Source of the DNA: Acidimicrobiales bacterium
GTDB lineage: Bacteria; Actinomycetota; Acidimicrobiia; Acidimicrobiales; Iamiaceae
NCBI GenBank assembly: GCA_030447445.1
Contig: JAUJOW010000005.1
Span: 39,621 to 96,052, forward strand
Length of the DNA stretch: 56,432 nt
Reading direction: 5' to 3'
Shown here: one piece after another, positions 27,057-35,330 of the stretch
How the letters are laid out: each line of letters opens with the position of its first letter
Position numbering within the stretch: position 1 is the first letter of the stretch
Made by a program: the position numbers and the translations under genes
The notes under the pieces: model-generated
Told to the model about the DNA's origin: nothing
The model's input: the letters and a program-made list of their open reading frames with translations, nothing else
The model's database searches: none

Positions 27057-27347
27057 ATGGCCGCGCAACGAACCAGTTTCGAGAAGCTTCAGCGCGACCG
27101 GGCCAAGAAGGCCAAGGCCGCGGCCAAGCGCGAACGCCGCCTCGAGCGGTCCGCCGAGGCAGCAGAGTCGGCGAGGAACGATGGCCTGCTTGACGAGGCG
27201 GAGGCCGCCCCCGGTGAGGAGCTCTCGGCCGCCGAGCTGCTCGCTCGCATCGAGTCGATCCACAAGCAGTTCGAGGCCGAGACGATCAGCTACGAGGTCT
27301 TCGAGGAGAAGAAGGCCGAGCTCATGGCTCGGCTCACCATCGACTGA
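27057..27347 (+). CDS. small charged protein with SHOCT-like C-terminus
   Basis: A 96-residue protein whose N-terminal half is a Lys/Arg/Ala-rich helix (KLQRDRAKKAKAAAKRERR), possibly nucleic-acid binding. The end ELLARIESIHKQFEAETISY followed by EVFEEKKAELMARL matches the SHOCT pattern (a short amphipathic oligomerisation motif). It follows AAGGAGGGAC at a good distance and lies 92 bp after cspA. Function unknown. Confidence 0.75.
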   Translation: MAAQRTSFEKLQRDRAKKAKAAAKRERRLERSAEAAESARNDGLLDEAEAAPGEELSAAELLARIESIHKQFEAETISYEVFEEKKAELMARLTID

Positions 27348-27445
27348 CCCGATCCGAGGCCGGGGCAGGGGTTCTCCCGTCGGGCGGCACCGGGTACACC
27401 ACGTGCTGGCCCGTGGTCGCAGCGCCAGCCGAGCGAAGGAGCCTG

Positions 27446-28012
27446 ATGGACGCCATCACCCTGTTGAAGCAGGATCACCGCACCGTCGAGAAGCTGTTCA
27501 AGAGCTACGAGAAGACCGGCGACAAGGCGCACAAGTCTCGCCGTGACCTCGTTGACCAGATCATCGAGGAGCTCTCGATCCACGCCGCCATCGAGGAGCA
27601 GGTCTTCTACCCCCGCGTCCGCCAAGAGGTGCCCGATGCCGAGGACACGGTGCTCGAGGGGCTCGAGGAGCACCACATCGTGAAGTGGACGCTGTCGGAG
27701 CTCGAGACCCTGGAACCGAGTGACGAGCGCTTCCATCCGAAGGTCACCGTGCTGATGGAGTCGGTGCGCCACCACGTCGAGGAAGAGGAATCCGAGATGT
27801 TCCCCGAGGTGCGCAAGGCCATGGGCCGCAAGGCCCTCCAGCAGGTCGGCGACCAACTGGAGACGGCCAAGAAGGCTGCACCCACCCGCCCCCACCCCAA
27901 GGCGCCCGACGAGCCGCCGGGCAACCTGGTCGCCGGTGCCGTCAGCGGTGCCGCCGACAGGGCTCGGAAGGTGGGCAAGGAAGCGGTGAAGAAGGCCCGC
28001 AAGACGCGCTGA
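27446..28012 (+). CDS. hemerythrin HHE-domain protein
   Basis: A 188-residue protein with an HHE four-helix bundle at residues 1-125. Di-iron ligand candidates are His in LKQDHRTVEKLF, SIHAAIEEQVFYP, EEHHIVKW and SVRHHVEEEESEMFPE. The C-terminal tail is basic and Pro-rich with a Lys-rich end, perhaps binding nucleic acid or membrane. Such proteins buffer iron or respond to oxygen and nitric oxide. ATG 27446 is preceded by GCGAAGGAGCCTG. Frame-open codons to 27413 are not needed. Confidence 0.9.
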   Translation: MDAITLLKQDHRTVEKLFKSYEKTGDKAHKSRRDLVDQIIEELSIHAAIEEQVFYPRVRQEVPDAEDTVLEGLEEHHIVKWTLSELETLEPSDERFHPKVTVLMESVRHHVEEEESEMFPEVRKAMGRKALQQVGDQLETAKKAAPTRPHPKAPDEPPGNLVAGAVSGAADRARKVGKEAVKKARKTR

Positions 28013-28053
28013 CCGACGGCTTGGCTCCTGGGCCGGTGCCGGGCCGGCGCCTC

Positions 28054-28812
28054 TCAGAGGGGGAGCAGCTCGAAGGCGACAGCGGGGTGGCCGCCAAACC
28101 GGCTCCCGGTCGCCGTGGCCGCCTCGCGGAGGAAGCGGGCGGGATCGGTCCCGAGAGTCCCTTCGGGCAGCCCTTCGAGGTAGGCCCGGTGGGCTCGGAG
28201 CGAGGCGATGCCGCGCTCGAGGGTGTCGCCGACGTCGACGGCGTGGGTGGCCGACGGCGATCCGCTCACGGCCAGGCGGCGGGCGCCAGCCCACGGCGCC
28301 AGACCTCCGGCGACCTGGTCGGCGAACACCCACCGGTTGCCGGCGTCGCGAGTGGCGTCGATGAGCGCGTGGCCGACGTTGCGGTGATCGGCCATGTTGG
28401 GAGGGCTGCCCGGTCCCCAAGAGTCGTGGTGGTTGATGGTCACGAGCAGCTCCGGGCGGTGCCGGCGGATGGCGGCGGCGAGATCACGCCGGAGGTCCAA
28501 GCCGTACTCGACGATGCCGTCGGTGTGGTCGAGGAACTCCACCACGTCCACGCCGACCAGCGCCGCACCGGCTCGCTCCTCGGCCTCGCGGACCGGACCG
28601 GCCTCCTCGGGGGCGAGGGCGTCGATCCCGGCTTCGCCCCGGGTGACCAGCAGGTACCTCACCTCCCGTCCCTCGTCGGTCCAGCGGGCGATGGCGCTGG
28701 CCGCCCCGTACTCGAGGTCATCGGGGTGGGCGACGACGGCCAGCGCTCGGGTCCAGTCCTCCGGGAAGGGCTCCAACTCCGGTGGGGCGGGAGGGGCAGG
28801 CTGGGGCGACAT
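28054..28812 (-). CDS. PIG-L family deacetylase
   Basis: A 252-residue zinc-dependent N-acetylglucosaminyl deacetylase-like protein with AVVAHPDDLEYGAAS (His-Pro-Asp-Asp, metal and base residues) and the third metal ligand in MADHRNVGHALIDA. The family includes MshB (mycothiol biosynthesis) and Mca (mycothiol conjugate amidase), but motifs alone do not decide the substrate. ATG 28812 is preceded by CCGGAG; ATG 28848 would overlap the start of the divergent VOC gene. Confidence 0.88.
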   Translation of the reverse strand: MSPQPAPPAPPELEPFPEDWTRALAVVAHPDDLEYGAASAIARWTDEGREVRYLLVTRGEAGIDALAPEEAGPVREAEERAGAALVGVDVVEFLDHTDGIVEYGLDLRRDLAAAIRRHRPELLVTINHHDSWGPGSPPNMADHRNVGHALIDATRDAGNRWVFADQVAGGLAPWAGARRLAVSGSPSATHAVDVGDTLERGIASLRAHRAYLEGLPEGTLGTDPARFLREAATATGSRFGGHPAVAFELLPL

Positions 28813-28846
28813 CTCCGGAGTGTGCCCGGTGTGGTCGACTGGGACC

Positions 28847-29419
28847 ATGACCGACACCGCCCGTCCCCGCTTCGCCGGCTGGCGGGGCGTCAACCACCTG
28901 GCCATGGTCACCCCCGACATGGAGGCCACCACCCGGTTCTTCACCCACGTGCTCGGCATGGACCTGCTGGCCACCCTCGGCAACGGTGATCCCCGCGAGC
29001 CCTACCCCTACCGCCACTACTTCTTCGGCATCGCCGAGGGGAACACCATTGCCTTCTTCGAGTGGCCGGATGTCCAACAGGGTCCCACCAAGCCCGCCGG
29101 CCTGCCCGCCGACGGTGTCCGCTTCGACCACCTTTCGTTCAACGTGGCCTCCGTCGAAGACCTCTCCGCGCTTCGCCAGCGCCTGATCGATGCCGACGTG
29201 TCGGTGAGCGACGTGGTCGACCACACCGTCATCCACTCGATCTACTTCGACGACCCCGTCACCGGCGCCAGCCTCGAGGCCAGCGTGTGGGTGCAGGACA
29301 TCGACGCGGTGCCGTACTGGGGTGATCCCGACCCGGTTCCGGCCGCCCGAGCGGCCATGGCGGCCCGCCCGGTCGACGCCAAGAAGCCGAACCTGCCGCC
29401 CGAGCTGGCCGGGCCCTGA
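28847..29419 (+). CDS. VOC-family dioxygenase/lyase-like protein
   Basis: A 190-residue protein. WRGVNHLAMVTPDMEATTRFF starts the first module with a metal His, FDHLSFNVASVEDLSALRQR the second, and GASLEASVWV supplies a Glu at the usual ligand position. It is divergent from the PIG-L gene with 34 bp between starts. Substrate unknown. Confidence 0.85.
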   Translation: MTDTARPRFAGWRGVNHLAMVTPDMEATTRFFTHVLGMDLLATLGNGDPREPYPYRHYFFGIAEGNTIAFFEWPDVQQGPTKPAGLPADGVRFDHLSFNVASVEDLSALRQRLIDADVSVSDVVDHTVIHSIYFDDPVTGASLEASVWVQDIDAVPYWGDPDPVPAARAAMAARPVDAKKPNLPPELAGP

Positions 29420-29456
29420 GCGGGAGAGGTGAGGCCAGCGGCCGGTCGCCGGCCGG

Positions 29457-29469
29457 TACAGTCCCCGCC
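29457..29469 (+). promoter_or_regulatory. TACAGT -10 box, leaderless start
   Basis: TACAGT at 29457-29462 is 7 nt before the ATG at 29470. Confidence 0.5.
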
Positions 29470-30174
29470 ATGCCGAAGCCGAGCGGACCCTTCCGGCGCG
29501 CCCTGGCCACGATGACCCTGGCGGCGGCGCTGGCGCTGGCCGGCTGTGGCGACGACGAGACGACGGCGGTGAAGGACGGGTCCGCCGCCGGTGACAAGGC
29601 CACGCCCACCCAGCCCATGCCGGAGCCGTCGACCACCCTGGCCGACGCCGCCGGACTGCCCTGCAAGCAGCCGACCGAGGTTCCCCCGGCCGAGGGCAAG
29701 CCCGAGGTCACCATGCCCGAGCAGCCCCCGGCCGAGCTCGTGACCGAGGACCTCGAACCCGGCGACGGCGCCGAGGCGAAGCTCGGCGACACGATCAAGG
29801 TCCACTACGTCGGCATCGCCTGCTCCACGGGCATGCAGTTCGACTCGTCCTGGGACAGTGGCCAACCGGCGGACTTCCAACTGGCCGAGGGCGGCCTGAT
29901 CAAGGGGTGGACCCAAGGCATCCCCGGTATGAAGGTCGGCGGCCGCCGGAAGCTCGTCATCCCCCCCGATCTCGCCTACGGCGCCGAGGGACGGCCCGGC
30001 ATCGCGCCCAACGAGACCCTCGTCTTCGTGATCGACCTCGAGGACGTGACGCCGGCCGGCGAGGCCGATCCCGGCACCACCACCACCGTGGCCTCCGACG
30101 GCGAGGGGGAGTCGGGTGGGGAGGATCCCGCCACGACGCCCACCACCGAAGCCCCCACCACGAGCGGCCCCTGA
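29470..30174 (+). CDS. FKBP-type peptidyl-prolyl isomerase lipoprotein
   Basis: A 234-residue protein with a signal peptide and lipobox LALAGC, a Thr/Pro-rich linker, then an FKBP domain (about residues 88-200): GDTIKVHYVGIACSTGMQFD, LIKGWTQGIPGMKVGGRRKL and LVIPPDLAYG. These include the aromatic residues of the isomerase pocket. The tail is Thr/Pro/acidic. It should fold exported proteins at the outer face of the membrane. Confidence 0.93.
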   Translation: MPKPSGPFRRALATMTLAAALALAGCGDDETTAVKDGSAAGDKATPTQPMPEPSTTLADAAGLPCKQPTEVPPAEGKPEVTMPEQPPAELVTEDLEPGDGAEAKLGDTIKVHYVGIACSTGMQFDSSWDSGQPADFQLAEGGLIKGWTQGIPGMKVGGRRKLVIPPDLAYGAEGRPGIAPNETLVFVIDLEDVTPAGEADPGTTTTVASDGEGESGGEDPATTPTTEAPTTSGP

Positions 30175-30190
30175 GGCGACCCGTCGCTCG

Positions 30191-30670
30191 ATGATGCGCC
30201 TCCGTCACGCGCCAGACTACGACTGCAACTTCTGTCGCATCGCGGCGGGTGGGAGTGGTCCCCTCACCTCCCAGGAGCACGTCTTCCACCGAACGGACCT
30301 CCTGACCGCCTTCGTCGCGAGCCACTGGTGGCCGAAGAACCCGGGCCATGTGCTCGTCATCCCGAGGCAGCACATCGAGAACGTCTATGAGTTTCCGTCC
30401 GACCTCGGCGGGCCGTTGATGGAGGCGACACGACTGGTCGCCATTGCCCTCAGGCGGGTGTACGGCTGTGACGGCGTGTCAACTCGTCAGCACAATGAGC
30501 CGGCGGGAAACCAGCACGTCTGGCACTTCCACCAGCACATCTTTCCCCGATGGGAGGGCGATGGCCTCTACCAGCGACATGCCGAGAAGGCGCTCGCCCC
30601 CGAGGCCGACCGCGTGCAGCGAGCCGCTGCGCTCCGCATTGCGCTTGCGTCTGAGCCAGCGGCTGGGTGA
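30191..30670 (+). CDS. HIT-family hydrolase
   Basis: A 159-residue protein: N-terminal DYDCNFCRIAAGG (CxxC, zinc-type HIT), KNPGHVLVIPRQHIENVYE, and the catalytic histidine triad in NQHVWHFHQHIFPRW. HIT enzymes hydrolyse or transfer nucleotidyl groups from dinucleotides or aminoacyl-AMP. ATG at 30191 is followed by a second ATG at 30194; either may be used. It starts 16 bp after the FKBP gene. Confidence 0.9.
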   Translation: MMRLRHAPDYDCNFCRIAAGGSGPLTSQEHVFHRTDLLTAFVASHWWPKNPGHVLVIPRQHIENVYEFPSDLGGPLMEATRLVAIALRRVYGCDGVSTRQHNEPAGNQHVWHFHQHIFPRWEGDGLYQRHAEKALAPEADRVQRAAALRIALASEPAAG

Positions 30671-30769
30671 GCGGTCCTGTTCGTCCCGCACGAAGAAGGA
30701 TCACACTTCCTCCGACGGTGGTGCGAGCGACGGGCCAACCGGGGTCTCGACGACCAGGTCGTGACGCCT

Positions 30770-31186
30770 TCAGACCTCGACCCGGGGTCGGGCGGGTTCT
30801 CGAGCCAGGCTGGCCACGAGCACGATGGCCGGCAGCGTGACAGCCAGCGCCAACGCCACCAGGTTCCCCACCTTGTCGGATCCGCTGTAGGGCTCGAGGT
30901 GGGTGGCGTGGTAGAGGAGATGCGGGGCGCCGAAGGCAAGGAGGGCGGCGGCGGCCGTGCGCACCAGCGCCGGTGTCAGCAGCCAGGCCGCCACCGCCGC
31001 CATGATGGCCAGCCCCAGGTTCAGCCCGCCGAAGTCCCGGAGGAGGTGCTCGTTGTACGGGCCGTCGGCGCTGACCCAGGTGCGCCCCCCGCCGGGAAAG
31101 GTGTCGTAGAAGTGGCGGGGGGCGACGCTGGCCCAGATCCCGAGCTGACCCTGCACCAGGGCCATGCCGACCAGCCCGATGCGCAT
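30770..31186 (-). CDS. small four-TM membrane protein
   Basis: A 138-residue protein with four predicted hydrophobic helices and a loop containing RHFYDTFPGGGRTWVSADGP and HLLRDFGGLNLGLA. The pattern is found in short actinobacterial membrane proteins of unknown function. ATG 31186 overlaps the upstream stop (TGATG), supporting coupling to the epimerase; ATG 31201 is an alternative. Third gene of an Rrf2-epimerase-membrane protein operon. Confidence 0.75.
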   Translation of the reverse strand: MRIGLVGMALVQGQLGIWASVAPRHFYDTFPGGGRTWVSADGPYNEHLLRDFGGLNLGLAIMAAVAAWLLTPALVRTAAAALLAFGAPHLLYHATHLEPYSGSDKVGNLVALALAVTLPAIVLVASLAREPARPRVEV

Positions 31187-32133
31187 CACCCGGCGGCGCA
31201 TGACCGCTCCTCCCTCTCGAGCGCGGCCACCACCAGTGGCCACCCCTGGTCGACGCTGGCCACCTTCGGCGCCCAGCCCGTCGCCGCCCGGAACCGGCGG
31301 TTGGACACCCGTTGGGAGCGGGCCAGCACCTCGGCCCGGCGGCCGGCCACCCGGGCCAGGACGGCCCCCGGGTACGGGACCGGTCCCCTGCCCATGGCCG
31401 CGCTCAGGGACTCGAGGTAGTGGCGCCGGGTGACGGGCTCGTCATCGACCACGTTCCAGGCGCCGGGCGGGGCCATGAGGGCGGCGGCCACCGCCGTGCC
31501 CGTGTCGTCGAGGTGCACCGACGAGATCCATGACCCCGGTCGGCCGAGCGGGAAGTGGGGGAAGCGGCGGCGGACGCCGGCGACGGTGTCGGTGGTGTGG
31601 TGGGAGTCAGGTCCGTAGAACAGGCCGAAGCGCAGCACCACGCCGGTCCCGCCGGCGGCGGTGAAACGGTCGGCCTGGGCGCCGGCTTCGAGTGAGGAGG
31701 CCACGACGGGGTTCGGCGCGAGCGGGGAGCCCTCGTCGAGCCAGGCGTCCCCGCCGTCGGCGTAGGAGAACGTGATCGACTCCTGGACGTAGCGCTCGGC
31801 GCCAGTGGCCAGGGCGGCGTCCACCAGGTGGCGCGACGCCTCCCGACGCAGGCGGTCGTTGGTGGCCCACGCCGCCGCCCGCCACGCCCGGGTGGTGGGT
31901 GGGATGTGGGTGGCCAGGTGGCAGACCACGTCGTGGCCCTCGACGGCGGCTCGGACCGCGGTCGGGTCGAAGAGGTCGACGGTGATGGGACTGGCCCCAG
32001 CCGCCCGCAACTGGTCCTCCTTCTCGGCGCCACGGGCCACCGCGGTGACCCGGTGGCCGGCGGAGACGAGGGCCGGAACGGCCCGCCGGCCGAGCACGCC
32101 GGTGGCCCCGGTGACGAACACGTCGTGGGTCAA
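31186..32133 (-). CDS. NAD-dependent epimerase/dehydratase-family protein
   Basis: A 315-residue extended-SDR protein. The Rossmann motif is VFVTGATGVLGRRAVPALVS; DVVCHLATHIPPTT and the region AERYVQESITFSYADG follow, while the Tyr-Lys pair of classic catalysis is not clearly placed. TTG 32133 overlaps the stop of the upstream Rrf2 gene (TTGA), indicating coupling. The target is probably a sugar- or quinone-related reduction, but the substrate cannot be inferred. It is presumably regulated by the Rrf2 protein. Confidence 0.8.
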   Translation of the reverse strand: MTHDVFVTGATGVLGRRAVPALVSAGHRVTAVARGAEKEDQLRAAGASPITVDLFDPTAVRAAVEGHDVVCHLATHIPPTTRAWRAAAWATNDRLRREASRHLVDAALATGAERYVQESITFSYADGGDAWLDEGSPLAPNPVVASSLEAGAQADRFTAAGGTGVVLRFGLFYGPDSHHTTDTVAGVRRRFPHFPLGRPGSWISSVHLDDTGTAVAAALMAPPGAWNVVDDEPVTRRHYLESLSAAMGRGPVPYPGAVLARVAGRRAEVLARSQRVSNRRFRAATGWAPKVASVDQGWPLVVAALEREERSCAAG

Positions 32134-32618
32134 TGGAGGACCTCCTGGAACCAGGCGGCGGCCTTGGTGACCGCCGCAGGGGGGGTTTCCCGCCCGACCA
32201 CGGCGACGAGGTCGGCGATGGTCTCGGACCGCAACGCGTCGCGCCAGGCCGCCTCGGCCCGGGCCATGGCCTTGGTGACGGCGCACGCCTGCCGGTACTC
32301 ACTCGTGGGCAGGGCGGCCGGACCGCGCTGGCGGATCTCCATGCACCGGAAGGCGGGCTCCGCGCCGTCGACGGCCCGCACCACGTCGAGCACGCTGACA
32401 GCCGTCGCCGGCTTGGCCAGGCGGTAGCCGCCCTTGGCCCCGGGCTCAGCGGTGACGATGCCGGCCCGGGACAGGGCTTGGAGGTGCTTGGCCAGGTACG
32501 CCGGTGGCACGCCGTGGTACTCGGCCAGCCGAGCGGCCGGCAGCGTCGCCTCGGGTGGGAGCAGCGCGAGGATCGCGCAGCAGTGCACGGCCCACTCGAC
32601 GCCTTCGCTCAACCGCAT
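32130..32618 (-). CDS. Rrf2-family transcriptional regulator
   Basis: A 162-residue protein with an N-terminal winged helix (MRLSEGVEWAVHCCAILALL, GVPPAYLAKHLQALSRAGIV) and the wing KGGYRLAKPATAVSVLDVV. Two cysteines in the regulatory segment (FRCMEIR and YRQACAV) lie where IscR/NsrR hold Fe-S ligands, but a three-Cys set is not complete. First gene of a three-gene operon. An operator-like palindrome overlaps its -10 box, suggesting autoregulation by redox, NO or cluster status. Confidence 0.88.
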   Translation of the reverse strand: MRLSEGVEWAVHCCAILALLPPEATLPAARLAEYHGVPPAYLAKHLQALSRAGIVTAEPGAKGGYRLAKPATAVSVLDVVRAVDGAEPAFRCMEIRQRGPAALPTSEYRQACAVTKAMARAEAAWRDALRSETIADLVAVVGRETPPAAVTKAAAWFQEVLH

Positions 32619-32622
32619 ACCC

Positions 32623-32637
32623 GGACACTAAGTATCC
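32623..32637. promoter_or_regulatory. Rrf2 operator overlapping a leaderless promoter
   Basis: GGACAC-TAA-GTATCC is a near-perfect palindrome 5 bp before the Rrf2 start. On the minus strand it contains TAGTGT (32625-32630), 6 nt before ATG 32618, so repressor binding would cover the -10 box. Confidence 0.6.
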
Positions 32638-32678
32638 GAGTTTCGATGGTCAAGCCGGAGCGGCGGGCGTTCGACGCT

Positions 32679-33257
32679 CTAGAGCACCCGGGGCGGTTGG
32701 GTGCCCGACGGGTTCAGGCGCAGGTCGACGGTCATGGCCGGGACCACCAGGGCCCGGCAGGCGCGGGCGATCGGCTCTTCGACCCCGGCCCGGACGGCGT
32801 CGGGGCTGGCCTGTGCGTCGAGGTCCACCGAAGCCACGATGTGCGGCTGGGGCGCGACGGTGAGCACCCGGACCTTCGCGCCGGTCACGCCGTCGACCGA
32901 CTCGAGGTCCTGGGCCAGCGCTCGGGCCACCGCCACGGGCTCGACGGTGGTCCGCCCCAGTGGCGTGTCCTCCACATCGACGGTGCCGAGAGGGGGCCCG
33001 TCGGCACGAGCGACGATCTGGCGCCATGCCCACACGAGGCTGAGGACGGCCAGGATGGCCAGCCCCGCGAGCGCACCGGTGGCCCAGGCGGCTGGTTGGT
33101 CGACCACGTCGTCGACCGCCTGCCGGTAGAGCCGCCGGGGCTCGTCGAGATCGACCTGCTCGTTGGCGGCGGCGAGACCGACTCCCCCGGCGATGGCGAA
33201 CAGCGACCCGACGAGGAAGAGGACCACGCGGTTGACCCGATCGACCGTGGCGTTCAC
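32679..33257 (-). CDS. alkaline-shock membrane anchor protein (AmaP-like)
   Basis: A 192-residue protein with two transmembrane segments (VVLFLVGSLFAIAGGVGLA and ATGALAGLAILAVLSLVWA) and a cytoplasmic C-terminal Asp23-like alpha/beta domain. AmaP anchors Asp23 to the membrane in staphylococci. GTG 33257 overlaps the preceding stop (GTGA). Last gene of the five-gene Asp23 operon. Confidence 0.78.
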   Translation of the reverse strand: MNATVDRVNRVVLFLVGSLFAIAGGVGLAAANEQVDLDEPRRLYRQAVDDVVDQPAAWATGALAGLAILAVLSLVWAWRQIVARADGPPLGTVDVEDTPLGRTTVEPVAVARALAQDLESVDGVTGAKVRVLTVAPQPHIVASVDLDAQASPDAVRAGVEEPIARACRALVVPAMTVDLRLNPSGTQPPRVL

Positions 33258-33793
33258 TTGACCCTCCGGGTGGCGGGGTGCAGGTGGAGCTTCACTCGGG
33301 GCGGGTCCGCCAACTGGAACCGCTCGAGCTCGGTGCCCAGGTCGCCACGGAGGCGGCGGGCGATCTCGGCGGGGTCGGCGGTGGTGGCGAACCCGGCCCG
33401 CACGGCGACGTTTCGCTTCCTGATGCGCACCTTCGGCGTCACCACGTCTCGTTCTCGCTCGGCCACGCGGGTGAGGTGACCCTCGAGCGCCCGGCGGGAC
33501 ACCGACACCTCCCTCGTGTCCTGGTCGGTGCGGATGGGCAGGCGGCGGGGAAGGCGGGGGACGAGCTGCAACAGCGCCAGGATGAGCCCGACCACGAGCA
33601 GCACGGCCGAGGTGATGACCAGGCTCGCATCGTCCCAGCGCAGAGCCCGGAGGTGGTCGTGCCAGGAGGCGCGGGGAACGATCCAGGCCTGCCGGTCGGC
33701 CTGCAGCAGCGCCACCTCGACGATGGCGATGACCGCGGCGATGGCGAGAGCCAGGCCGAGGACGAGGGCCAGCACCCGGTTGAGGGGACGCAC
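33254..33793 (-). CDS. DUF6286-like two-TM protein of the Asp23 cluster
   Basis: A 179-residue protein with two N-terminal TM helices (ALVLGLALAIAAVIAIVEVA and SAVLLVVGLILALLQL), a basic hinge and a C-terminal soluble domain. It resembles AmaP-like envelope stress proteins. GTG 33793 starts 2 nt after the stop of the Asp23 gene. Confidence 0.72.
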   Translation of the reverse strand: MRPLNRVLALVLGLALAIAAVIAIVEVALLQADRQAWIVPRASWHDHLRALRWDDASLVITSAVLLVVGLILALLQLVPRLPRRLPIRTDQDTREVSVSRRALEGHLTRVAERERDVVTPKVRIRKRNVAVRAGFATTADPAEIARRLRGDLGTELERFQLADPPRVKLHLHPATRRVK

Positions 33794-33795
33794 GG

Positions 33796-34191
33796 TCAGC
33801 CGGGCAGGATCGCCGGCGCGGGGGACGGCCCCGACGAAGGCGCGGGCTCGCCGGGCTCACCGGGACCGGCGATGGCGACGATGGCCACGTCGATGCGCAC
33901 GTCCTCGGTGATGCCGGCGGCGGCCAGCTCGTCGAGTACGGCGCCACGCACCGTGGCCCCGAGGGCGGGCAGTGAGGTGCCGTAGGTGGCGGTCACACGG
34001 ACCGCCACCTCGGTCCTCCCCTGGTGGCGGGTGACCGTGACCCCTCGGATGCGGCGGCCGCCTCCGTAGGTGGCGAGGGCGCCGAGCGGCCCACCGTCGA
34101 GCTCGACGACGCCGTCGGTCTGCTGTGCCACCCGGGCGGCGATCTCGGCGATGACGACCGGGGCGACCGGCACCGCCGCCTCGGACGCCAC
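33796..34191 (-). CDS. Asp23/Gls24 family envelope stress response protein
   Basis: A 131-residue protein of a single Asp23 domain. VVIAEIAARVAQQTDGVVEL matches the start of the family, followed by beta strands in RGVTVTRHQGRTEVAVRVTA. The tail is Pro/Ser-rich. Second Asp23-type gene of this operon. Confidence 0.82.
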   Translation of the reverse strand: MASEAAVPVAPVVIAEIAARVAQQTDGVVELDGGPLGALATYGGGRRIRGVTVTRHQGRTEVAVRVTATYGTSLPALGATVRGAVLDELAAAGITEDVRIDVAIVAIAGPGEPGEPAPSSGPSPAPAILPG

Positions 34192-34193
34192 GG

Positions 34194-34646
34194 CTACTCG
34201 ACGCGGCCGGTGTTGGCGGTGTCGTCTTCGCCCGGGCCGTCGAAGGCCAGGTCGGCCACGGCCACGTTGACCTCGACCACCTGGAGGCCGGTCATGGACT
34301 CGATGCGGTCGATGACGTTCTGGCGGACCCCCTCGGCGACCTGGGGGATCGGCGCGGGGTACTTGATCTTGACCGAGATGTCGACGGCGGCCTGCTTGGT
34401 CCCCACCTCGACACCAACCCCGGCGGTGGCGTGCTCCTCGCCCCGGATGCGGCCGACGACCCCGGCGAGCGCGCCCGAGAGCTTGCCTCCCAGGCTGTCG
34501 ACACCATCCACCTCCCGGGTGGCGATGGCGGCGATCTTGGCCACCACCGATTCGGCGATCGAGGTGATCCCGCGGTCGCTCTCGAGGCTGGTGATGGAAT
34601 CCCCTGGCTGGCGGGTGGCAGGGGGCGTCGGGGTGGTGTCGGTCAC
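34194..34646 (-). CDS. Asp23/Gls24 family envelope stress response protein
   Basis: A 150-residue protein. The disordered N-terminus is followed by the typical Asp23 block GITSIAESVVAKIAAIATRE, then GVGVEVGTKQAAVDISVKIK and NVIDRIESMTGLQVVEVNVA. GTG 34646 is chosen because AGGAG precedes it; the frame is open a further 25 codons. Confidence 0.88.
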   Translation of the reverse strand: MTDTTPTPPATRQPGDSITSLESDRGITSIAESVVAKIAAIATREVDGVDSLGGKLSGALAGVVGRIRGEEHATAGVGVEVGTKQAAVDISVKIKYPAPIPQVAEGVRQNVIDRIESMTGLQVVEVNVAVADLAFDGPGEDDTANTGRVE

Positions 34647-34695
34647 GGTGTGCTCCTCGGAAGTGGAAGGACGGTCGCTGGAGGGAGGGTTGGGG

Positions 34696-34887
34696 CTAGA
34701 GATCGCTGCTGTCCTCGTCACGGCGACTGGTGAGCTCGCTCAGGTCGAGGCCCTGGGAGATGACCATGCCGATGAGGAGGCCGATGGCCCCCAGGGCCAC
34801 CATCAACAGTGCGCCGGCGAAGTCGGTGATGGCCCAGACGGCGCCCACCGCCAAGCCGATGAACATGGTGGTGCGGGGGGTGAACAT
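34696..34887 (-). CDS. DUF2273-like small membrane protein
   Basis: 63 residues with two hydrophobic helices (FIGLAVGAVWAITDFAGALL and LGAIGLLIGMVI) and an acidic C-terminus. Such peptides commonly precede Asp23 genes and are thought to recruit Asp23 to the membrane. First gene of the operon; GAGGAGCG lies upstream. Confidence 0.8.
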   Translation of the reverse strand: MFTPRTTMFIGLAVGAVWAITDFAGALLMVALGAIGLLIGMVISQGLDLSELTSRRDEDSSDL

Positions 34888-35018
34888 CGGGCGCTCCTCT
34901 TCGAAGGCATCGGGGGTGGCGGCAGGACCCCGAGTGGCGCCGAATCTACCCCGCCCGGGCGGCCCAGGCCGGCGAGACGGCGGCAGGGCAACGGCGGCGA
35001 GGCCGAAGGGCCAGGCGA

Positions 35019-35030
35019 TAGGTTGCCGAT
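35019..35030 (+). promoter_or_regulatory. TAGGTT -10 box, leaderless start
   Basis: TAGGTT at 35019-35024 is 6 nt before the GTG at 35031. Confidence 0.5.
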
Positions 35031-35327
35031 GTGGACCGGCACGAGGCCAGGGCGGTGCTCGGGGTTCGCCCTGGCGCCGGGCGGGACGAGGTGGACCGTG
35101 CCTTCCGGCGGGCCGCTCGTTTCCACCACCCCGACCACGGTGGTGACCCCTCCCGGTTCCGCTCGATCGTCCTGGCCCGCCAGATCCTCGTGGACCCCGA
35201 CCTCCGGCCGGCGCTGGGTCGGGTCGTCATCGTCCCCTCCCGGTCGGTCTTCGGCATCCTCGAGGACATGGTGCGGCTCGTGCGCACCTTGACCAGGAGG
35301 AGCGAGCCGCCACCGCGGGTGCGGTGA
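35031..35327 (+). CDS. small J-domain protein
   Basis: A 98-residue protein. EARAVLGVRPGAGRDEVDRA and RRAARFHHPDHGGDPSRFR give helices I-III with an intact HPD motif, so it could stimulate an Hsp70 ATPase. There is no Gly/Phe or zinc region, unlike full DnaJ. It is convergent with the PP2C gene. Confidence 0.82.
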   Translation: MDRHEARAVLGVRPGAGRDEVDRAFRRAARFHHPDHGGDPSRFRSIVLARQILVDPDLRPALGRVVIVPSRSVFGILEDMVRLVRTLTRRSEPPPRVR

Positions 35328-35330
35328 GGG

